This document shows, one piece after another, positions 58,531-64,000 of a DNA stretch of 64,000 nt. Each line of letters begins with the position of its first letter. The first letter of the stretch is position 1. The translations under genes were made by a program, and so were the position numbers. The stretch is taken from NCBI GenBank assembly GCA_022497145.1, contig MU385871.1, positions 62,001-126,000 on the forward strand, given 5' to 3'. Under the pieces are notes generated by a model, which was not told the origin of the DNA, did no database searches, and saw nothing but the letters and a program-made list of their open reading frames with translations. The stretch comes from Rostrohypoxylon terebratum (lineage: Eukaryota > Ascomycota > Sordariomycetes > Xylariales > Hypoxylaceae).

Positions 58531-59373
58531 AAGGACGCAATGCTCCGGGGTGAAACACTTCAAGCGGTGATAGCGTTATTAGGTCATGTGGTTGACGTTG
58601 ACGGGTACCCGTTTTCTTGAGTCTTACTAGGCTGTTAGGTACATGACGACAGGGCGTGTGGTCTGTCGCTCGCAGTTGCTGGTTGGCGGATGTTTCAATT
58701 AGATACCAAGGTCGCCATCGCAGCCATCGTCATCAATTTGAGCTTCTCGATGAATGAAGGTTCGGGAATCTTGGGACTTGCGGGTCCCAGTTTCGAGGGA
58801 CGGCAGAGGCCAAATCAAGACGCCAAACCGAATCGAGATTAGGCCACTTCTCAACATGGCTTTTTCTGTGCTTCCAGCCGTCGGCGATGACATCATACTC
58901 TCAACCAGGGTAATGGTTTCTCGACCCCTGATCCTTTCACTTCCCGCAAAGTGCCGCCCAATTCCCTCATCGAAAAGCGCCGCATCTCACTTATTCGATG
59001 ATGGCATCCCGCCATGTCCACGTACATCACCCCTAGACTGGGCTTTCATACGCCAATAAGGCGGGCCTAGATGTCTGTCGTGTCCTGCGCACTCCCGTTC
59101 CACCCCCTAACACTCGTTTGTATCACGATCCCGTCGCCAGTCGGTATAGCAGGTATCCAGGATTCCAGGTATATAATTTGGGGCAAAGTCCGTTAGTCTC
59201 CTGTACATACGCCACTATCTCTAAGTAGGTAATTAATATAATTATACCTATCCATACATCTCCATGGCAGATTTCGAATACTCCAAACACATGTGAACAC
59301 ATCCATATTCAAGCTAGTATCTACATCCATACGAAGCAAAACAACAACCAACCCACAAACCACAAACCACAAG

Positions 59374-59937
59374 ATGGGCAAACTCGCCACCGCCAACCCG
59401 CGCAACTACATGCCCTCGCGGGCGCAGCCGGAGCAGCGCTCCGCGCGCAAGGAGCTCGAGAAGGAGCACCCCTTCGACTGGACGGGGCCCCTCGTCCTCG
59501 GCATGCTGGGCATCGGGCTCGCCTGGGACATCGAGAAGCAGGTGAAGAAGCGGGAGGAGCGGAAAGACAGGGAGGGACAGGACGCGCGAGAGAGAGAAGA
59601 CCACCGTCGTCGCCGTAGACGGGAACAGCAGATCCGCAACGGCACGTTCGATCCCGAGGCTAGGGATAGGGATACGCGGAGTCGGAGTAGTCATGGCCGA
59701 GGGAGCGATCGGAGCGTGGGGAAGGATACGGCGGAGTTGGAAAGGGGGAGGAGGAGTAGGAGTAGGAGGGATCGGGGGCGCTCGGTGGGAGATAGTAGGA
59801 GGGACGACCCGCGGTATATTGAAGATGACGTGTATTACGAACAATCTCGGTACGATAGGGGGTCTGATGACAGCTCGAGATACCAGGATCGTGATTACCA
59901 GTATTATGGCGGTAGAAGTCGTCGCGATTCGTGGTAG
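59374..59937 (+). CDS. Fungal hypothetical protein with one hydrophobic segment and RS/DR-rich tail
   Basis: An intronless frame of 187 residues. The start MGKLATANPRNYMPSRAQPEQ leads to one short hydrophobic stretch (about 37-52, TGPLVLGMLGIGLAW) that could be a single membrane segment. The rest is very polar: a basic coiled segment (IEKQVKKREERKDREGQD, REDHRRRRRREQQ) and a tail rich in Arg, Ser, Asp and Tyr. Similar small proteins of unknown function occur across filamentous ascomycetes, as far as I recall. The strong GC-rich coding start contrasts with the AT-rich leader. Function is unknown; the RS/DR tail could bind RNA or be phosphorylated, but a membrane role is equally possible. A plus-frame alternative at 59693-60019 is a shadow. 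Confidence 0.65.
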   Translation: MGKLATANPRNYMPSRAQPEQRSARKELEKEHPFDWTGPLVLGMLGIGLAWDIEKQVKKREERKDREGQDAREREDHRRRRRREQQIRNGTFDPEARDRDTRSRSSHGRGSDRSVGKDTAELERGRRSRSRRDRGRSVGDSRRDDPRYIEDDVYYEQSRYDRGSDDSSRYQDRDYQYYGGRSRRDSW

Positions 59938-60285
59938 TCGACAAATCCTTTTCTTACAAAATTTCGACATACTCTCGTTATCCTCCCCACCGAATACGGC
60001 TCGCCCCTTTCACATTTGACATATTATAAGAGGCGCATTTTTGCAAAAAGGGATGGTGCATGGCGAATAGCATAAAATAGTATTGGGAATGCCGGGTTTA
60101 AGCAGGAGTAAGGCAATATTCAACAACGGGAACACGGCCATGGAAAAGGAGGCGTTGCATAGCTAGGTACAATATCAATTATAACTCACGATCTCATGAG
60201 TAATGAAACAAGTTACAAATTCAGAATTCAATCATGTCATGTCTTCAACATTCTTGAACGTGCATTCTCATCTATTGTCTATCTC
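59938..60285. other. Short intergenic region between convergent genes
   Basis: 3' ends of the RS-rich protein gene and the decarboxylase gene. No gene or repeat was seen. Confidence 0.6.
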
Positions 60286-61896
60286 CTACGGCTCAGCAAG
60301 AACCTTCTCAGCCGCCTCCGCTATTATCTCAAAATGCTTCTTGACATGCTGTTCCTCTACCAGCCTGGCGGCGGGATTATGTCTAATAGCAAACACGCCA
60401 CCGACAACAGTACTCGACAAGAAGATGCGTCCTTCTTCCACCACACGATCGTATACCTTCTTCGTCAATTCGTTTTGTTGTTCTAGCGTATTGGCCCCCT
60501 TCCCCACGACCTTAAAGACCGTGAGCGCAAACCGCGGGCCAGTCACGATTTCGAATAAATCCGGCCTGCCCTTAACCAACTCGGCGAACTTCTCTGCTAG
60601 ACCGATATGTCCCCTGATATGTTTGCGCAAGCCCTCGATTCCGTAACTACGCACGACGAACCAGACCTTGAGGGATCGGAACCGCCGACCGAACGGGATC
60701 TGCCAATCCCGATAGTCGGTCACGAGCCCGGAGTCAGTGTGCTGGTTCTTGAGGATGGCGAGCGATACGCTTAGCGCATCTGTCAGGTGTCGCCTATCGC
60801 GCACCCACACGGCGCTGCAGTCGAAGTTGACGAGCAGCCACTTGTGCAGGTTCGTGTTATAACTGTGGAACCTGTCGAATTGCTTCGTCAGGTAATGGTA
60901 CTCGGGGCAGATCAGCGCGGCGCCCGCGTACGCCGCATCCACGTGTACCCAAATCTCGCCCTTTCCGGGAGGCGCCAGCTCGGCCAGGACGTCGGCGATC
61001 CCGTCCATGTCGTCCACGCCGCAAGTATCCGTCGTACCGAGGGTGGCGGTTAGATAGAAGGGCTCGAGGCCCTTGGCGCGCAGCTCGCGGATGACGCGAC
61101 CTAGCTCGGCGCCCGTCATTCGGTACCCGTCTTCAGCGTGCACCGGAACAGCACGGAACCGGACACCGGCGATCTGGGCGCCTTTCTTGGTGGCGCTATG
61201 GGTCGCCGCGCTTCCCAGGGCGACGAGCTTAGAGCGGCGGATCGCAATCGCATCCTCACGCTCCTCCTCGTCGACGATGTGGGAAGTGGCCTCACGCAGG
61301 TACTTGTCCCTAGCAGCGACGAGGACAGTCGCGATGGCTTCCGATGCGGTGCCGTGGATGACGCCGCCGCCGTTGGTGGGGCCGTTGGACAGGTAGCACG
61401 GGGGTAGCCCGAAAGCTTTGGCTAGCCAGTCGAGCACGATGGTCTCGAGCTCGGTCACGGCCGGACTACAGATCCAATTGAATGCCGCACCGGTGAAGGC
61501 CGTGGAGTACATTTCTCCGAGCATGGCCGGGAAACTGCTAGAGGAGGGGAACCAGGCTAGGAAGTTGGGTGACTGCCTGTGGTCTGTCAACTATCCATTC
61601 AACTCTTTGAGTGAGAGAAGGGATTCTAACCAATGCGTCAAGCCAGGGACAATCTTAGATTCTAAGTCTTTCTGTATATCAGCCCAGGCTTCCCCATTCT
61701 GAGGCGCCTCCTCGGGCAAGAGTTTTCTCAAATATCCCGGCTCGACATTTGACACTACTCGTCGTTCCTCAATCGTGTCATAATATCTGACAACTATGAT
61801 GTGTTAATCCACAGCGACCACTGAAGCCCCTGTAAGGCGGGACTTACTGTCGTCGATGGACGAGATGGCCGCTTCTCGGAATTGTTTAGAGTCCAT
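60286..61896 (-). CDS. Aromatic-L-amino-acid decarboxylase (PLP-dependent group II)
   Basis: Three exons (61896-61848, 61793-61631, 61576-60286) give 500 residues, the normal length. The start MDSKQFREAAISSIDDIV is the usual beginning. PLP enzyme residues are visible: SPNFLAWFPSSSSFPAMLGE, the PLP-stacking His197 in ATHSATKK, Asp284 in HVDAAYAG that contacts the pyridine N, and the Schiff-base Lys316 in NTNLHKWLLVN. The family decarboxylates tryptophan, tyrosine or DOPA to the amine. The specific substrate is not readable here; fungal relatives include tryptophan decarboxylases of secondary metabolism, but no such cluster genes lie nearby in this window. Coding GC is high. Confidence 0.9.
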
Positions 61897-62648
61897 AGCG
61901 ACTAATTTTGCTTTGACTGAATTTTGGGGGGTTTAAATTGACAATTGAGAACGGATTTCTAATTGAACGACAATAATTTATGAAATGAGGTTGTATTCTA
62001 GTAAGATTGTCCAAAGATTGACATAAATTAGGAACAAGAGAACTCTATATATTTTATACTTCTTCTGATACAAGCCGGCACTGGGTAGGTTAAGTCTCTG
62101 CTCTTTACAGATCTACAACTCTACTCCACCTTCCGTAAATAGGACCTAGGTACATTTGATGTACCTTCAAAGTTTTTTGTGCGTTTGTAGGTACATCCAT
62201 ACGTACATACCTAAGCACGCGATAAATCGAATGACCGGCTCTTACATAAACTGCTTAGTCTAAGACTCTAGAGTCTAGGACCTAGGTCCTAGGTAATGCC
62301 TCCCGTCTCGGAGGGCGCAACAATGGTCGAAATGTTAAGATGTCACAATGTCAAAATTCGAATCCTTTCAGCGTTTCCGGTTCGTGAGGCTTAGGGAAGA
62401 ATTGAAATCATCACACACGTAATACAGAAAGAGAAAGAGAAAGAGAATGAGAATCCGAGTCTAAGTCATCATCAGAACCTTGAACATGAACATGCAATTC
62501 GTTTGCTTACTCATTTCTGTTCTCCAATTTGCTAAAGTGGGGTCTTCCCTCAACCACTTAAATTTCCGGGAAAATCGGAGACTGTAAAATTTTCCAAAAA
62601 AAATACTTAGGCCATGTTACCGAAAGTTCCTGTCAGTCACAACCCAAT
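61897..62648. promoter_or_regulatory. Decarboxylase promoter region and upstream DNA
   Basis: AT-rich DNA next to the decarboxylase start, followed by CCTAGG words (62144-62150), one exact copy of the 15-mer (62280), and a GAAAGA-type purine run (62427-62449). The last part is the 5' flank of tRNA-Val. No gene was recognised. Confidence 0.5.
62280..62294 (+). repeat. Dispersed 15-mer, copy 5
   Basis: Exact ACCTAGGTCCTAGGT, preceded by TCTAGG and followed by AATGCC, 0.37 kb before tRNA-Val. Confidence 0.85.
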
Positions 62649-62722
62649 GGTTTCGTGGTGTAGTTGGTTATCACGTCAGTCTAACACACTGAAGGTCTCC
62701 AGTTCGAACCTGGACGAAATCA
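62649..62722 (+). tRNA. tRNA-Val (anticodon AAC), no intron
   Basis: A 74-base cloverleaf is complete. The acceptor stem GGTTTCG pairs with CGAAATC, the D arm has TAGTTGGTTA, and the anticodon stem TCAGT/ACTGA encloses loop CTAACAC with anticodon AAC. The T arm TCCAG-TTCGAAC-CTGGA is perfect and the discriminator is A. A and B box promoters are intact, and a TTTTTT run at 62725-62730 fits a Pol III terminator. CCA is not encoded, as expected in eukaryotes. Confidence 0.95.
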
Positions 62723-62724
62723 TC

Positions 62725-62730
62725 TTTTTT
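62725..62730 (+). terminator. Pol III T-run terminator after tRNA-Val
   Basis: Six T residues start three bases after the mature tRNA end. Confidence 0.8.
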
Positions 62731-62901
62731 GTCTTTTTAAATATTTGCTCTTCATATGAATCAGGTAGATTACGACTTTATACCGTCGTGAATTTTTTCG
62801 TGAGTTACAATCATAAGTGCCTCTAAATCAACATATAGAGAAAGGCCGTATGTAATTCAAGAATTATCAGTTTGTCCTCTGTATGAGTGCTAGAACTACG
62901 C

Positions 62902-64000
62902 CTATGACCTGAACCTCTCTCCCCACTCCCTGTAATGCTCCAGCATATCCTGCGTGACCAACCTCGGCGTCTTCTTAACCGCCTTAATCAAAACCTCCAT
63001 CGCAGGCGCCGTCTCATCCTCCGCATCCCAAAACGCCTTATCGCAAATCCGTGCGACCTCCGCTCCAGAGTACCCCTCCGTGCACCTCGCCAGTTCCTTA
63101 ATATCTACGTCTTCGGGGAACTGGAGCTCTCTTGCTTTAGCCGCGAAGATGGCTTCTCTGGCTTTGGTATCTGGTAGTGGGACGTAGATAAGTTCGTCGA
63201 AGCGGCCTGGTCTGCGTAGTGCGGAGTCCAGGAGCTCTGGTTTGTTGGTGGCAGCTAAGACGAACACCTTGCCAATACGCTCGAACCCGTCCATTTCCGT
63301 CAGCAGCGTTGTGAGTGCTTGGACGCCGCCGCTGCCACCGCCGCTGCCGCCGGGGCCTGATCGCGACCCCGCGATCGAGTCAAACTCGTCGAAGAATATG
63401 ATACTAGGGCTAGCTTCACGCGCACGCTTGAATAGGTCACGGATCGATCGCTCGGTCTCACCCACGTACATGTTGAGCAGCTCGCCGCCTTTTACAGCGA
63501 AGAAGTTGAAGTCCGACTCTGTGGCCATGGCTTGGGCCGTCATGGTCTTAGAACAACCCGGTGGGCCGTAGAGAAGCACGCCTTTTGGCGGTTTCGACAT
63601 GACCGCACGAGAACCCTAAATTTCACATTGGGGTCAGTAAATCTGCCTGCGTGAAGTTTAGTGTTTGGATGCAAAACGGGAAACGTACCCTAGGTTGTCG
63701 AAGCACCCTCTGGAGCGCAACTTTGACCTCCTCGTACCCGCCAATATCGCTCCAGCGCACGGTAGGCGGCTTGAGATTTATGTCGTGCATGGCGGTAGGT
63801 CGCACTTCCATAAGCCCCTTCGCGACGTCATCCCACGTTAAGGGATGCGCCTTGGAAGGGCTTCCTACTCTTTTCCTCCATGCCTTGGTAGCCCGGTAGA
63901 GAACCTTGCGGAGATCTGCTCCCGTATACGCATGTGTCCGGTCACCAAGATCTGATACGTACTGGTCAAATACCTCGGGGGAGAATGTTGGCTTGTGGTG
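62902..64000 (-). CDS. AFG2: AAA+ ATPase of the AFG2/CDC48 type, 3' part (runs off window)
   Basis: The 5' part lies beyond position 64000. In the window are an exon up to 64000 ending at 63689 and a last exon (63615-62902) joined over a 73-nt intron. Before the intron are the end of a first AAA module (YTGADLRKVLYRATKAWR) and the D2 lead-in (TVRWSDIGGYEEVK). The D2 domain has Walker A GPPGCSKT, Walker B IIFFDEFDSI, a pore-loop-like region ELLNMYVGETE and the Arg-finger segment SALRRPGRFD. GPPGCSKT is the signature of AFG2/Drg1 (SPATA5), which releases Rlp24 from pre-60S particles, a cytosolic step of ribosome maturation. The spliced junction QPRGSRAVMSKPPKG is shorter than the usual linker. 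Other CDC48-like paralogues remain possible. Confidence 0.75.

Larger units (their letters stand above)
57157..59373. other. 2.2-kb region with simple repeats and one possible tiny gene
   Basis: Contains CTAGGTA-type words near 57480-57670, a GGGCTTCTT triplet (57887-57913), an AAAAACTG-type repeat (58026-58050), a 48-codon frame (58061-58207) and an ACAAACC repeat (58504-58530). No other gene was recognised. Confidence 0.5.

Noticed and set aside
1..64000. CRISPR arrays, insertion sequences, rRNA, or a secondary-metabolite cluster
   Set aside because: No spaced direct repeats, transposase, reverse transcriptase, rRNA, PKS or NRPS coding sequence is visible; the genes are spliced eukaryotic housekeeping types.

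Overview
The window looks like a piece of chromosome from a filamentous ascomycete (Pezizomycotina, probably Sordariomycetes; the class is inferred from gene families and intergenic style, not proven). Evidence for this is the set of single-copy eukaryotic housekeeping genes, short spliceosomal introns of roughly 40-100 nt with GT(A/G)NG(T/C) donors, CTAAC-like branch sites and (C/T)AG acceptors, CT-rich 5' leaders, and an intergenic background full of CCTAGGTA-like words. No transposon, rRNA gene, CRISPR array or prokaryotic operon is visible. I rebuilt exons by hand and give each gene from start codon to stop codon with the introns included.

Left part (0.5-22 kb): a WLM/Wss1-type metalloprotease; a Kel3-like Kelch protein, divergent from a mitochondrial ornithine carrier; a TspO/MBR protein, divergent from the Serrate/ARS2 RNA-processing factor; a YeeE/YedE-type sulfur transporter; a zinc-independent MDR oxidoreductase; and the PP4 regulatory subunit 3 (Psy2/SMEK). 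Middle (22-44 kb): a gene-poor tract around a fungal-specific hypothetical protein; then ALG5 (dolichyl-phosphate glucosyltransferase) convergent with ERG1 (squalene epoxidase); a 976-residue PPR/TPR-like protein; an Mme1-like mitochondrial carrier; the inner-membrane protease subunit Imp2; and eIF2-alpha. Right part (44-64 kb): NTE1 lysophospholipase, divergent from eIF2-alpha; a DUF1989 protein next to a GABA/choline-type amino-acid permease; a CE3-like SGNH hydrolase with altered catalytic positions; a small Thr-Pro-Lys-repeat protein; a small RS/DR-rich membrane protein; an aromatic-L-amino-acid decarboxylase; tRNA-Val(AAC); and the 3' part of an AFG2/CDC48-type AAA ATPase that runs off the right edge.

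Most genes are conserved and functionally unconnected, so this is mainly core genome. Themes that recur are mitochondria (ornithine carrier, Mme1-like carrier, Imp2, TspO, possibly the PPR protein) and endomembrane lipid or glycan work (ERG1, ALG5, NTE1). The more accessory stretch is about 49.8-59.9 kb: the DUF1989/permease pair, the odd SGNH hydrolase, two lineage-restricted small proteins and several short tandem repeats. The least explained signal is a 15-mer, ACCTAGGTCCTAGGT, present five times without mismatch in intergenic DNA. I saw no convincing new defence or mobile system; the best leads are this 15-mer family, the DUF1989/permease pair, the altered SGNH hydrolase and paired overlapping uORFs before NTE1.
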